Shown piece after piece: positions 8,227-16,494 of a DNA stretch of 35,048 nucleotides. The first letter of the stretch is position 1, and the number at the start of each line of letters is the position of its first letter. The notes under the pieces were generated by a model, which searched no databases, had not been told where the DNA came from, and saw only the letters and a program-made list of their open reading frames with translations. Source of the stretch: Acidobacteriota bacterium (GTDB lineage Bacteria > Acidobacteriota > Terriglobia > Terriglobales > Acidobacteriaceae). The position numbers and the translations under genes were made by a program. Where the stretch lies: NCBI GenBank assembly GCA_021781495.1, contig JAJXWS010000034.1, positions 1-35,048 of the forward strand, in the 5' to 3' direction.

Positions 8227-9375
8227 ATGCACTGCCATTCTGTTCGTCCCGGTTTTCTGTTGAAGTTGAGCCACGTTCTGTTGCCGGCATGGCTGGTTGC
8301 CGCTTTGTTTACCCCGTTTGCCAAGGCCCAGCCTGCACCGCTGCGGGTGGCGATTGTGGGGTTGGTCCACGGCCACGTGGAAGGATTTCTGGCGCAGTTG
8401 CCGCAGCACAAAGATGTGCAGCTTGTGGGCATAGCCGAGGCTGACCCAGCGCTGGTGGCCAAGTACAGCGGCAAGTATTCGCTGCCCCGCAGCCTGTTCT
8501 TCCCAGACACAGCGAGCCTGATCGAGGCGCGTCACCCGCAGGCGGTGCTGGTGTACACCTCCATTGCCGACCACCGCAAGGTGATTGAGACGGCTGCGCG
8601 GTTTGGGGTCTCAGCGATGGTGGAGAAGCCGCTGACCATCTCGCTGGACGATGCGCTGGCCATTCGCCGCGCCGCCCGCGAGCACCATATTCAGGTGCTG
8701 GTGAACTACGAGACCACCTGGTATGCCAGCAATCGCGCTGCTTACGACGAGCTGGAGAGCGGCCGCCTGGGCGAACTGCGGCGCGTGGTGGTGCACGACG
8801 GCCACCAGGGTCCGCAGGAGATCGGCGTGCCGCCGGAGTTTCTGGGCTGGCTCACGGACCCGGCGCAGAACGGCGCCGGAGCGCTCTACGACTTCGGTTG
8901 CTACGGCGTTGATCTGACGACGTGGCTGATGCGTGGAGAGACGCCGCAGACGGTGACGGCGGTGGTGAACCACGACAAGCCGGCGCTCTATCCCCGGGTG
9001 GACGACGATGCAACGATCGTGCTGACCTATCCGCATGCGCAGGCGGTGATCATGGGCTCGTGGAACTGGCCCTTCTCCCGCAAGGATATGGAGGTCTACG
9101 GAGCGACCGGATACGCCATTACCGTGGGAGCGGACCAGTTGCGCCTGCGCCACCAGCAGGACACCGACGAGCGCCTGAGCACGGCTGCGCCGCTGGCCGG
9201 CGCGCAGAACAACTCGCTGAGCTATTTGGCGGCGGTGCTGCGCGGCCAGCTTGTGCCCCGGGGCGACCTGACCGCGCTGGACACCAACGTGATCGTCATG
9301 CAGATTCTGGACGCGGCGCGAGAGTCGGCGCGAACGGGGAAGACGATTCGCCTGACGAAGCTGGCGGAAGAGTAA
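8227..9375 (+). CDS. Exported Gfo/Idh/MocA-family oxidoreductase
   Basis: A 382-residue NAD(P)-dependent dehydrogenase-like protein with a Rossmann N-terminal half and an alpha/beta C-terminal half, a family acting mostly on sugars and inositols. After a signal peptide (hydrophobic HVLLPAWLVAALF, AKAQ near residue 35) the Rossmann strand reads VAIVGLVHGHVEGF. The usual GxGxxG is replaced by GLVHGH. The family EKP motif is present (MVEKPLTISLDDA), as is the GALYDFGCYGVDL segment of the active site. There is no twin-arginine pair in the signal, unlike Tat-exported glucose-fructose oxidoreductase. The AGGAGG ribosome binding site lies 11 bases before the ATG. The gene converges on the aldose epimerase gene, so a sugar-modifying role is plausible. 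The substrate is unknown. Confidence 0.88.
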   Translation: MHCHSVRPGFLLKLSHVLLPAWLVAALFTPFAKAQPAPLRVAIVGLVHGHVEGFLAQLPQHKDVQLVGIAEADPALVAKYSGKYSLPRSLFFPDTASLIEARHPQAVLVYTSIADHRKVIETAARFGVSAMVEKPLTISLDDALAIRRAAREHHIQVLVNYETTWYASNRAAYDELESGRLGELRRVVVHDGHQGPQEIGVPPEFLGWLTDPAQNGAGALYDFGCYGVDLTTWLMRGETPQTVTAVVNHDKPALYPRVDDDATIVLTYPHAQAVIMGSWNWPFSRKDMEVYGATGYAITVGADQLRLRHQQDTDERLSTAAPLAGAQNNSLSYLAAVLRGQLVPRGDLTALDTNVIVMQILDAARESARTGKTIRLTKLAEE

Positions 9376-9401
9376 GGGCAATCGAGAGGTTGAGCAAAGA
9401 G

Positions 9402-9440
9402 AGCAGGCCGAGGCATGTGCCCCGGCCTGCTTTTTGCTTT
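9402..9440. terminator. Bidirectional intrinsic terminator between convergent genes
   Basis: AGCAGGCCG (9402-9410) and CGGCCTGCT (9423-9431) form a perfect 9-bp stem. The 12-base loop contains a further GGCA-TG-TGCC stem. TTTTTGCTTT follows on the plus strand, a textbook rho-independent terminator 26 bases after the oxidoreductase stop. On the minus strand the stem is followed by CTCTTTGCTC, so it may also stop transcripts of the aldose epimerase. Confidence 0.85.
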
Positions 9441-9458
9441 GCGTTTGCGTGGGAAGAC

Positions 9459-10619
9459 CTACGGGACGAAGACGCGGAGACGGACGTGCCACTTGGTGCT
9501 GTCGCCCGGCTTCAGGGTCACCATGCCGGTGTCCATCTTGCCCCACTCCTTGCCGAATGGGTCGGCAAAGTTGAACTGATCTTCGATGGCGACAAACTTG
9601 GCCGTGGGCGGGGCGTACATCTGGATGGTCTTGATCTCGGGTGAGATGCCCTCAATCTTTACGCCGTAGTGCGCCGCCGGGTCGATGACCTTTACGGTGA
9701 CCGCGCCCTTCTTCCAGGCCAGCGTGCTCCAGTTGTCGTCATAGAAGTTCTGGGCCAGCGGCACGCCGCCCGCCGCGCGCAGATCATACTGCCCGGTGAC
9801 AGGCAGCAGCTTGCCCGTGGGGAAGACGTTGTCGTAGTTATCCACCTGGGCCAGCTGGGCCCCGGGGATGTGGATGCGCACCTGGGTGCGGTCGCCGGAG
9901 GGCAGGTTGAAGTAGGGGTGCCAGCCGATGGCGATGGGCTCTGCCGCATGGCCCACGTTGCGCGCCACGATGCTGGCATCCACGGCTTCGGCCGTCAGCG
10001 TAATGGTGAAGTCGAGATCGGTCTTGGAGAACCAGTGGCCGCCGAAGTCGCCCGCATGAACCACGCCGGTGACCTCCTGCCCGCCGGGGATATCCTTCAC
10101 GCGCACGTCGTCGGTCTTCGCCTTCAGAATGAGTCCGTGCATGGCGTGGCGCTCGGCGCCGGGATTCTTGCCCACGTTATTGGCGGGCAGCGTGAGGGAG
10201 TGGCCCTCCCACGACGTGGTCAGCGTCTTGCCGTCCGCAGACAGCTTGCCGCGAATGCGATTGGGATAGGGAACGAGGAAAGCCGCGCCGAGCCGATAGC
10301 CCAGGTCGCCGAAGGCGTCGTCCTTCCCGTCCAGCATCTCTTTTGCGCCGGCCAGATCGGGCGAGGCGAGCACGTCCACATTGCCCTTGCCGGGGAAGTT
10401 GGCGGTGACCTGGATCAGCTCCATGCCGCGTCCCGGAGCGAGCGTGATGCTGGTGAACTCAGGCCGGGCCTGGCTGGTGACAGCGCGCTTGAGCGTAACA
10501 ATCTTCTGCCCGCCGATTTCCGTTACGGCCTGGGCGTGACTGGTGGCAATCAACGGACCCGCCACAAGAGCCGGCAGAGTCAAGGGGAGTGCGGCAAGAG
10601 CGCTCAACAGTGGTTTCAT
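9459..10619 (-). CDS. Exported aldose 1-epimerase (galactose mutarotase family)
   Basis: A 386-residue protein of the beta-sandwich mutarotase family, which interconverts alpha and beta anomers of aldoses. It has a signal peptide (ALAALPLTLPALVAGPLIA, SHAQ). Visible family elements are VPYPNRIRGKL near residue 120, the catalytic-type His in HAMHGLI, the IGWHPYFNLPSGDRTQ segment that supplies the second His, and a late EGISPEIKTIQMYAP stretch where the catalytic Glu normally sits near the C-terminus. ATG at 10619 is preferred; ATG at 10625 and the upstream 10643 add only a few residues. It faces the Gfo/Idh gene and shares the terminator at 9402-9440. Both are exported, suggesting periplasmic sugar handling. 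The substrate is unknown. Confidence 0.9.
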   Translation of the reverse strand: MKPLLSALAALPLTLPALVAGPLIATSHAQAVTEIGGQKIVTLKRAVTSQARPEFTSITLAPGRGMELIQVTANFPGKGNVDVLASPDLAGAKEMLDGKDDAFGDLGYRLGAAFLVPYPNRIRGKLSADGKTLTTSWEGHSLTLPANNVGKNPGAERHAMHGLILKAKTDDVRVKDIPGGQEVTGVVHAGDFGGHWFSKTDLDFTITLTAEAVDASIVARNVGHAAEPIAIGWHPYFNLPSGDRTQVRIHIPGAQLAQVDNYDNVFPTGKLLPVTGQYDLRAAGGVPLAQNFYDDNWSTLAWKKGAVTVKVIDPAAHYGVKIEGISPEIKTIQMYAPPTAKFVAIEDQFNFADPFGKEWGKMDTGMVTLKPGDSTKWHVRLRVFVP

Positions 10620-10799
10620 TTCCATCCATCCCTGAGGGTGCAATCAGACTCTCCGGAGCTGCGCAAGGTGCCGGGCGGTTTTTTGCGCCCGTGAAAGCGT
10701 ATTCCGGATGCCGCCTCATTTTACGTCAAGCAGCAACGGATGAGCACGGCGATTTGCCGCAACGCGGCGGATATGCGGGCGGTGCGCCGGAAGAGACCT

Positions 10800-10829
10800 G
10801 CGGGAAACATGAAAAGCGCTGTTTCCCGC
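10800..10829 (-). terminator. Hairpin downstream of the DUF5916-like gene
   Basis: GCGGGAAAC (10800-10808) and GTTTCCCGC (10821-10829) form a perfect 9-bp stem with a 12-base loop, 23 bases after the stop at 10853 in the minus direction. What follows is only weakly T-rich (AGGTCTCTTCC), so termination strength is uncertain. Confidence 0.5.
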
Positions 10830-10852
10830 GGAGATGCGGGAGCCGCCTGCCG

Positions 10853-13339
10853 CTAGAACCGGAACAGGTGATTGATCTTCATGTAGAAGATGCGCTGGTC
10901 GTTCAGCAGGGAAGAGTTGGTACGGGGCAGGATGGGGTCAACCGTATTGCACGTGCCGCCTGCGCCGCGCGTGCACAGGTCGGAGTTCAGGTTGGTGTAG
11001 TCCGTGGTATAGCCCAGGTAGAACGCCGTGCCGGGATGCAGCAGATAGGTGAGCAGCACGTTGCCGTAGACGTCGCGATTGTTGGCCAGGCTGGTGTAGG
11101 TGTTGTTCGGCAGCGTAGCCAGGTACTCGCCGATGAAGTTCAGGGACCATGCCTTGTCCATCTGCAGATTCCACCGGGCCACCAACTGGTGGTTGTCATA
11201 GGCCACGTTGCCGGTGGAGGGGTCGGTAAAGCGATCGAACTCGTAGGAGCTGAACAGGTCCAGCGGCTGAACCGGCTTCAGTTCCAGGTTCAGGTGGTTC
11301 GATGCCACGTCAATCGGCGACGGGCCCTCGCCACTGACCGGCGCAAAGTTGATGACCTGACCGGCATATCCGGAGAGGCTGAGCGAGAGGGAGGGATCCG
11401 GCGACGTGTACAGGCTGGCTCCGGCAAGGTGGCTGTGGTACTCCACATTGCCCGGCAGCGTCGAGTAGTCGCTGGGCCGCAGCCGGTCCTGTCCAAGGTC
11501 TGCCCAGAAGGAAAGGCTGGTGCGGTGCTTGAAGTTGAAGCTGTACGAAGGATTGAAGTAGAAGTCCAGCGGCAGCGATGTGTGGTCCCAGAGCCGCTCC
11601 ATATAAATGCCGAACCCATGCGAGAGCAGCGGACCGTGCGCGGGGCGGAAGGTATAGGCGAAGCGTCCGCGGGGGGCGCGTACATCAGGGCGCGTAAAGA
11701 AGCCGGTCTGCGTCTGGTAGCCGGCCGCCGTGTCGCCGTAGCTGAACCAGAACGAGCTATGCAGATCGGCATAGCTTACGCTCTGCCTCCAGGCCTGCCC
11801 ACTGTGCCACGCGTTCCCTGTGTCGAATGTCTCCGATGTGACTCCCTGGCCTGCGATGGTCCAACGCTCGGCCAGCCGCACGCGGTAATCCACACCGCCA
11901 TTGCGGTTGAAGGAGTTCAGGTACTCGTGGTCGGCAAAGATCACGCCCACGTTGGACTGGCTGCCGATGTCGCGGTTGACGCGGGCAACGTAGAAATGCG
12001 AGCGCGATCCGTAGCCTGCCGTGCCGGGAGGAACCTGCAGGCCGGGGTTGCGATCGTCCACGCTGAGCAGGCCCAGGGCGTAGTCGCCCACTTTGCCCGT
12101 CAGCCGCTGGCCAAACTGCGGCATCACGATGTTGGGCGTGTAGTAGAGATTTACCGGCGTTTGAAAGTAGCTGGCATTCTCAATGAAAAAGGGCCGCAGC
12201 TCCGGGTAGTAATACTGGAAGCGCTGATTGGGCGGCGCGGGATTGTTGATGCCAATCTGGCTGAAGTCCGGGTTGAAGGTCATGTCGAGCACAAGGCTGT
12301 TATGCAGCACGGCCTTGGTGTCCAACCCCGTGTATCCCTGCAGTTTCTTATCGTTGAAGAAAGGATTGACCGGGTTCACGGTGTTCAGCTGCCGGTAGTT
12401 GTGGGCCAGTCCGTAGGGCTCAAACTGCCAGTTCCTGCCACGCTCGATGTTCTGGAAGCCCTGTGCCTCCGCCTCCTGCGTGAGCTGCCCGGCCACCTCG
12501 TGCTTCACCTGCGGCCAGTAGGCGGACTCGTTCTTGCGCGAGATGGTGCGTCGCAGCAGTACGCCCCAGGTGCGTGGCGCGCCGTCGGACTGTGCATCAA
12601 ACCGCAGGCTGGCGAAGGGAATCCGCATCAGCACTACGTAGCCGTCGGGCGTGCGCTGGCCCCAGGAGTCCCACACGGTATCGAAGGAGTAGTCGGAGCC
12701 GGTCTGCTCCGTGTAGAGCGCATCGGCCTGAATCCCCAGCGGATTCACCTTGAAGACGAAGGCGCGGCGGTTGTCGTGGAAGGTGTCCAGAAACACCTCT
12801 ACAAAGTCGTCGTCGCTCAGCGAGTCGCGCTGCAACATGTGGGCGCGAATGCCGCCGGGGTCGTCGTCCTTGCAGCGGAAGGCGATGTAGAGGAACTCAT
12901 GCGTGTAGCCGAGATAGGCAACGGTCGGCTCGGTGGTGGCGGAGCCGTCGTCGGGATAGCGCTCGATGAAGTCGGAGATCCGCAGCATGCGCTGCACCAG
13001 CGGCGAGGTTGGCGCATCCGCGGCGAAGTCCTCCAGGCGCGGAGCCGAAGCCATAAACGGTACGCTCACCCGCAACGTTCCGCCAGGCAACGGCGGCAGG
13101 ACGTAGCCCACGTCCGGGCGATAGGTTGTGCCGTCGCCGGAGTTAGGGAAGTTGGCCCGGCTGCGGCGATCACCACCCTCCGCCGCGAAGGCGAAGACGG
13201 GGACCAGCATGGCAGCCGCACACAGAATAGCGATGAAACGGCGAAGACGGGACACGCGGCCTACGCGGAGACGGGTTACCCCCGCCTGAGTGGCCGGCAG
13301 ATGGGCAGCCGTCGATTGCGAGTCTGAGATCGCTATCAT
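10853..13339 (-). CDS. DUF5916-like outer-membrane protein with CBM9-type domain
   Basis: An 828-residue exported protein. A hydrophobic signal (RRFIAILCAAAMLVPVFAFA) lies unusually far in, around residues 33-52. The next region (about 70-260) resembles carbohydrate-binding family 9-like domains: PTVAYLGYTHEFLYIAFRCK, the DDFVEVFLDTFHDNRRAF segment and MRIPFASLRF. The remainder reads as a long beta-barrel with many Tyr/Phe/Asn strands (RPFFIENASYFQ) and ends in HLFRF, with terminal Phe as in outer-membrane proteins. This two-part architecture matches the DUF5916 family as I recall it; the function is unknown, and glycan sensing or uptake is often proposed. ATG at 13339 follows GGTAGGGTG; a GTG two codons earlier is possible. 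The plus strand is open for 912 codons opposite it, which I regard as a shadow. Confidence 0.85.
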   Translation of the reverse strand: MIAISDSQSTAAHLPATQAGVTRLRVGRVSRLRRFIAILCAAAMLVPVFAFAAEGGDRRSRANFPNSGDGTTYRPDVGYVLPPLPGGTLRVSVPFMASAPRLEDFAADAPTSPLVQRMLRISDFIERYPDDGSATTEPTVAYLGYTHEFLYIAFRCKDDDPGGIRAHMLQRDSLSDDDFVEVFLDTFHDNRRAFVFKVNPLGIQADALYTEQTGSDYSFDTVWDSWGQRTPDGYVVLMRIPFASLRFDAQSDGAPRTWGVLLRRTISRKNESAYWPQVKHEVAGQLTQEAEAQGFQNIERGRNWQFEPYGLAHNYRQLNTVNPVNPFFNDKKLQGYTGLDTKAVLHNSLVLDMTFNPDFSQIGINNPAPPNQRFQYYYPELRPFFIENASYFQTPVNLYYTPNIVMPQFGQRLTGKVGDYALGLLSVDDRNPGLQVPPGTAGYGSRSHFYVARVNRDIGSQSNVGVIFADHEYLNSFNRNGGVDYRVRLAERWTIAGQGVTSETFDTGNAWHSGQAWRQSVSYADLHSSFWFSYGDTAAGYQTQTGFFTRPDVRAPRGRFAYTFRPAHGPLLSHGFGIYMERLWDHTSLPLDFYFNPSYSFNFKHRTSLSFWADLGQDRLRPSDYSTLPGNVEYHSHLAGASLYTSPDPSLSLSLSGYAGQVINFAPVSGEGPSPIDVASNHLNLELKPVQPLDLFSSYEFDRFTDPSTGNVAYDNHQLVARWNLQMDKAWSLNFIGEYLATLPNNTYTSLANNRDVYGNVLLTYLLHPGTAFYLGYTTDYTNLNSDLCTRGAGGTCNTVDPILPRTNSSLLNDQRIFYMKINHLFRF

Positions 13340-13464
13340 ATGCACCCTACCATGCTATCGGCTGAGGGGATCGAGATCAACTGCGGCGCGCAAGGTCTAT
13401 CGATTGTTTCGATGCGATTGCGCCAGATGCCGGTAGCCGGCGCTGGCGGATTTTTACCGTTCGT

Positions 13465-13830
13465 TCAACTTGCCAGCTCTCCGCGGTAGACGCAGCCGCT
13501 GGTGCAGGTCTCCCGTACCACGACTTTGCTGAGGGCGGGCAGCGCCGGGAGCAGTTTTTGCCACAGCCAGCGGGCCAGATTTTCGCTTGTCGGGTTCTCC
13601 AGCCCGGGCACGTCGTTCAGGCAGCGATGGTCGATCTGGTCTTCAATCGCCTTGAAGGCCGTGCGGATGTCGGCAAAGTCCACCACCCAGCCCAGATGCG
13701 GGTCAACCGGACCGCGCACGTGAATCTGGATGTGGAAACTGTGCCCGTGCATGCGCCTGCACTTGTGCTCCGGCGGCACGTGGGGCAGCCAGTGCGCCGA
13801 CTCAATTGAGAACTCCTTGAAGATTTCCAT
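13465..13830 (-). CDS. queD: 6-carboxy-5,6,7,8-tetrahydropterin synthase QueD
   Basis: A 121-residue protein of the 6-pyruvoyl-tetrahydropterin synthase fold. QueD converts dihydroneopterin triphosphate to 6-carboxytetrahydropterin in queuosine synthesis. Zinc-ligand histidines are seen at H13 (ESAHWLP) and H28/H30 (RMHGHSFHI); the catalytic cysteine is C24 (HKCRRMHGH). D51 and H68 (WVVDFADI, IDHRCLND) and E107 (VVRETCTSG) complete the active site. Length is typical. The start ATG lies 10 bases after the queE stop, so it is the last gene of a queC-queE-queD operon. Confidence 0.96.
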   Translation of the reverse strand: MEIFKEFSIESAHWLPHVPPEHKCRRMHGHSFHIQIHVRGPVDPHLGWVVDFADIRTAFKAIEDQIDHRCLNDVPGLENPTSENLARWLWQKLLPALPALSKVVVRETCTSGCVYRGELAS

Positions 13831-13839
13831 GGCCAGTCC

Positions 13840-14478
13840 TTACGGTATGCCTAAAAGTTTGTGGGTCTGCAGGCTCAGCCGCCATTGCGGATGCGCCATG
13901 CAATATTGCAGCGCAAGCTGCGTATTCCGGGCCACTTCGGGGCCATCCATCGGCTGCAGGAAGAAGTGCCGGAAGGGCAGCATCTCCAGGTCGCCGGGAT
14001 CGATGCCTGCCTGAGGATAGACGAGCTTCAGCTCGTCGCCGCTCCGCTGCACCAGCGGGTTGCCGGCCTTGGGACTCACGCAAAGCCAGTCCACGCCTTC
14101 GGGAGCCTTCACCGTCCCGTTGGTCTCCACGGCAATCTCAAAGCCACGGCGATGCAGGGCGGCGATGAGTTCGGCGTCCAGTTGCAGCAGGGGTTCGCCG
14201 CCCGTGCACACCACGAACCGCCTGCCCGGCGGAGTATCCGCGGGCCAGCGGGCTTCGACCGCGGCGGCCAGGTCGTCGGACGTGTTGAAGCGCCCGCCGC
14301 CCGGCCCGTCGGTGCTCATAAAGTCGGTGTCGCAGAACTGGCATTTGGCCGAGGAGCGGTCGGCCTCGCGGCCGGACCACAGGTTGCAGCCGGAAAACCG
14401 GCAGAACACGGCGGCGCGGCCTGCCTGGGCGCCCTCGCCCTGCAGCGTGTAGAAGATCTCCTTGACGGTGTAGCTCAT
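13840..14478 (-). CDS. queE: 7-carboxy-7-deazaguanine synthase QueE (radical SAM)
   Basis: A 212-residue radical SAM enzyme that contracts 6-carboxytetrahydropterin to 7-carboxy-7-deazaguanine. The cluster-binding cysteines are C31, C46 and C49 in a CX14CX2C pattern (SGCNLWSG ... [10 protein letters not shown]), a known QueE variant of the CX3CX2C motif. Also seen are the N-terminal [18 protein letters not shown] segment, [15 protein letters not shown] and WLCVSPKAG. The start is fixed by ATG at 14478, overlapping the queC stop by 4 bases (ATGA); the longer frame upstream simply runs into queC. Expected to need SAM, Mg2+ and a reduced [4Fe-4S] cluster. Confidence 0.96.
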   Translation of the reverse strand: MSYTVKEIFYTLQGEGAQAGRAAVFCRFSGCNLWSGREADRSSAKCQFCDTDFMSTDGPGGGRFNTSDDLAAAVEARWPADTPPGRRFVVCTGGEPLLQLDAELIAALHRRGFEIAVETNGTVKAPEGVDWLCVSPKAGNPLVQRSGDELKLVYPQAGIDPGDLEMLPFRHFFLQPMDGPEVARNTQLALQYCMAHPQWRLSLQTHKLLGIP

Positions 14479-15194
14479 GGCTGCTTCCTGCCGCCGGTCC
14501 TGCGATAGGGCAGCGGGTCCTGGATGTCGTTCTCCCGGAAGCCCTTCCGGCGCAGCAGGCAACTGTCGCACTCGCCGCACGCAGCGCCGTCCGGGGCCGG
14601 GTCGTAGCAACTGCTGGTCAGGCTGTAGTCCACACCCAGCTCCAGGCCCCGGCGAATAATCTGCGCCTTGGTCAGGTCAATCAGGGGTGTATGAATCTTC
14701 AGCCGCTGGCGGCCCTCCACGCCTGCCTTGGTGGCCAGGTTGGCCATTGCCTCGAAGGCATGAATAAACTCTGGCCGGCAGTCGGGATAACCGCTGTAAT
14801 CCAGCGCATTCACGCCGATAAAAATATCGCTCGACTGCAGCACCTCAGCCCACGCCAGCGCAAACGACAGGAAGATCGTGTTGCGCGCCGGAACGTAGGT
14901 AATCGGGATGCCGTGCGCCATCTCTTCCATGGCGCGTCCCTTGGGCACAGCAATATCGTCTGTGAGCGCCGAGCCGCCAAAGACGCGCAGATCAATGCTG
15001 GCCACGCGATGGTTTACCACTCCGATGGACTGCGCCACCCGGCGCGCGGCCTCCAGCTCCAGGCTGTGCCGCTGCCCGTAGGAGAACGATAGGGCGCTCA
15101 CCGCAAAGCCCTGGCTGCGGGCAATGGCCAGCACCGTGGCGGAGTCGAGTCCGCCGCTCAGCAGCACCACCGCGGGTTTTCCGTTGTTTGCCAT
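14475..15194 (-). CDS. queC: 7-cyano-7-deazaguanine synthase QueC
   Basis: A 239-residue ATP-dependent enzyme converting 7-carboxy-7-deazaguanine and ammonia to preQ0. The PP-loop is [15 protein letters not shown] at about residues 9-23. [15 protein letters not shown], the central [13 protein letters not shown] and [18 protein letters not shown] are family hallmarks. The C-terminal zinc site is SSCYDP ... [17 protein letters not shown] at 15194 is chosen because AGGAAG lies 8 bases upstream; the frame extends to 15284 but that part is not protein-like. It is the first gene of queC-queE-queD. I looked upstream for a preQ1 riboswitch and saw none. Confidence 0.97.
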   Translation of the reverse strand: MANNGKPAVVLLSGGLDSATVLAIARSQGFAVSALSFSYGQRHSLELEAARRVAQSIGVVNHRVASIDLRVFGGSALTDDIAVPKGRAMEEMAHGIPITYVPARNTIFLSFALAWAEVLQSSDIFIGVNALDYSGYPDCRPEFIHAFEAMANLATKAGVEGRQRLKIHTPLIDLTKAQIIRRGLELGVDYSLTSSCYDPAPDGAACGECDSCLLRRKGFRENDIQDPLPYRRTGGRKQP

Positions 15195-15317
15195 CGTCCG
15201 TTCTTCCTGTCTGCTGGCGCGTCCGGGCCAGTCCTCGTCCACTTCCGCCCGCGGGGCACCTGGCTGCCGCGCGCAGGGCCGCATGGCCGGTGCATCCGGC
15301 GAAAGGGCCTATCCTTC

Positions 15318-15346
15318 ATGCTAAAACGTTGCGCTCATCGCGCCAA
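15318..15346 (-). promoter_or_regulatory. Candidate promoter of the queCED operon
   Basis: On the minus strand TTGGCG (15346-15341), a 17-base spacer and TAGCAT (15323-15318) lie about 125 bases upstream of the queC ATG. Consensus matches are moderate (three and four of six). Pattern-based inference only. Confidence 0.33.
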
Positions 15347-15435
15347 ACTTGCGCCGTGGACCGGATGCGGGGCAGCCGGCGCAGGTGCCTTTTTGCGGTC
15401 TGGGCTCAACCCGCGCTATGCTTGAGCGGATTCTT

Positions 15436-16443
15436 ATGCCGACTCATAGCCGCGAAGTGCGTTTGGCCAGCCGTCCCAAGGGAGAACCAACCCTCGACAA
15501 CTTTGCTTTTGCCACCGTTGAGGTTCCGGATCCCAGGCCAGGAGAAGTTCTTGTCCGCAACGTCTGCATGTCTGTGGACCCTTACATGCGCGGGCGGATG
15601 AATGACAGCAAGTCCTACGTGCCGCCGTTTCAGATCGGTCATCCGCTGGAGGGCGGTGCGGTGGGTCGCGTTGTCGCCTCGCAGGACAAGCGCCTGCCCG
15701 TGGGCACTTATGTGCAAAGCTTTCTGGGCTGGCGTGAGGCCTTCGTGGCTCCCGCGGCCAATCTGCAGATTGTGGACGTCGGCGTGGCTCCGCCTTCCGC
15801 CTACCTGGGCATACTCGGCATTACGGGGCTCACCGCGTGGGCTGGGCTTTTTCGCATTGCGAACCTGAAGCGCGACGAAACGGTTTTTGTCTCTGGCGGC
15901 GCGGGAGCCGTGGGCAGCGCCGTGTGCCAGCTGGCCCGGCTGCATGGCTGCCGTGTGCTGGCCAGCGCCAGCTCAGAGGAGAAGGTGGCCTACCTGCGCG
16001 ACGTGCTCAAGGTGGAGTATGCGTTCAACTATCGGGAAGGCAATCCGCTGGACCAGCTGAAGACCGGCGCTCCCAACGGCATCGATGTGTATTTTGACAA
16101 CACCGGCGGGCCTCAACTGGAGGCCGCGCTCTACGCGCTGCGCACGCACGGCCGCGTGGCGCTGTGCGGCGGCATCTCCGGCTACAACACGCCCGTGCCG
16201 GGCCCGCGCAACCTGATGCTGGCGATCGGCAAGCGTCTGCGCCTGGAGGGCTTTATCGTCTCTGATTTTCTGAAGGACCTGCCTGCGTTTCTGGCAGAGG
16301 CGGTGCCTGCGCTCAGGTCCGGCAAGCTCATCCATCGTGAAACCGTGGTGCATGGCATTGATGCCGCACCCGCGGCGCTGCTGGACCTGCTGCACTCCGG
16401 CGCCAGCAACATCGGCAAAATGATCGTTCATCTCGCGGACTAG
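15436..16443 (+). CDS. NADP-dependent MDR-family oxidoreductase (CurA/YncB-like)
   Basis: A 335-residue zinc-free medium-chain reductase of the CurA / leukotriene B4 12-hydroxydehydrogenase type, which reduces the C=C bond of enones with NADPH. The N-terminal motif LASRPKGEPTLDNF and the SVDPYMRGRMND segment are characteristic. The nucleotide-binding region reads VSGGAGAVGSAVCQLA near residue 152, followed by NGIDVYFDNTGG and ALCGGISGYNT. The C-terminus SNIGKMIVHLAD also fits. Start at 15436 is chosen because GAGCGGA precedes it and the family motif starts soon after; ATG at 15418 adds six residues but lacks a ribosome binding site. It is divergent from queC and lies 51 bases before the TonB-like gene. 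Confidence 0.9.
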   Translation: MPTHSREVRLASRPKGEPTLDNFAFATVEVPDPRPGEVLVRNVCMSVDPYMRGRMNDSKSYVPPFQIGHPLEGGAVGRVVASQDKRLPVGTYVQSFLGWREAFVAPAANLQIVDVGVAPPSAYLGILGITGLTAWAGLFRIANLKRDETVFVSGGAGAVGSAVCQLARLHGCRVLASASSEEKVAYLRDVLKVEYAFNYREGNPLDQLKTGAPNGIDVYFDNTGGPQLEAALYALRTHGRVALCGGISGYNTPVPGPRNLMLAIGKRLRLEGFIVSDFLKDLPAFLAEAVPALRSGKLIHRETVVHGIDAAPAALLDLLHSGASNIGKMIVHLAD

Positions 16444-16494
16444 CGTTATTTGAGTCGCGAGCGAAAACCGTGTCATGCTTTTCCGGTGCAGATC

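Noticed and set aside
10589-13327. Plus-strand open frame of 912 codons opposite the DUF5916-like gene
   Set aside because: The minus-strand product has a signal peptide, a CBM9-like domain and a terminal barrel Phe. The plus-strand product has no recognisable domain and an Arg/Val/Gln-rich shadow composition.
15195-15435. Possible preQ1 riboswitch upstream of queC
   Set aside because: I looked for a compact pseudoknot with a C-rich loop and A-rich tail on the minus strand and found none. Only a promoter-like pair is visible.
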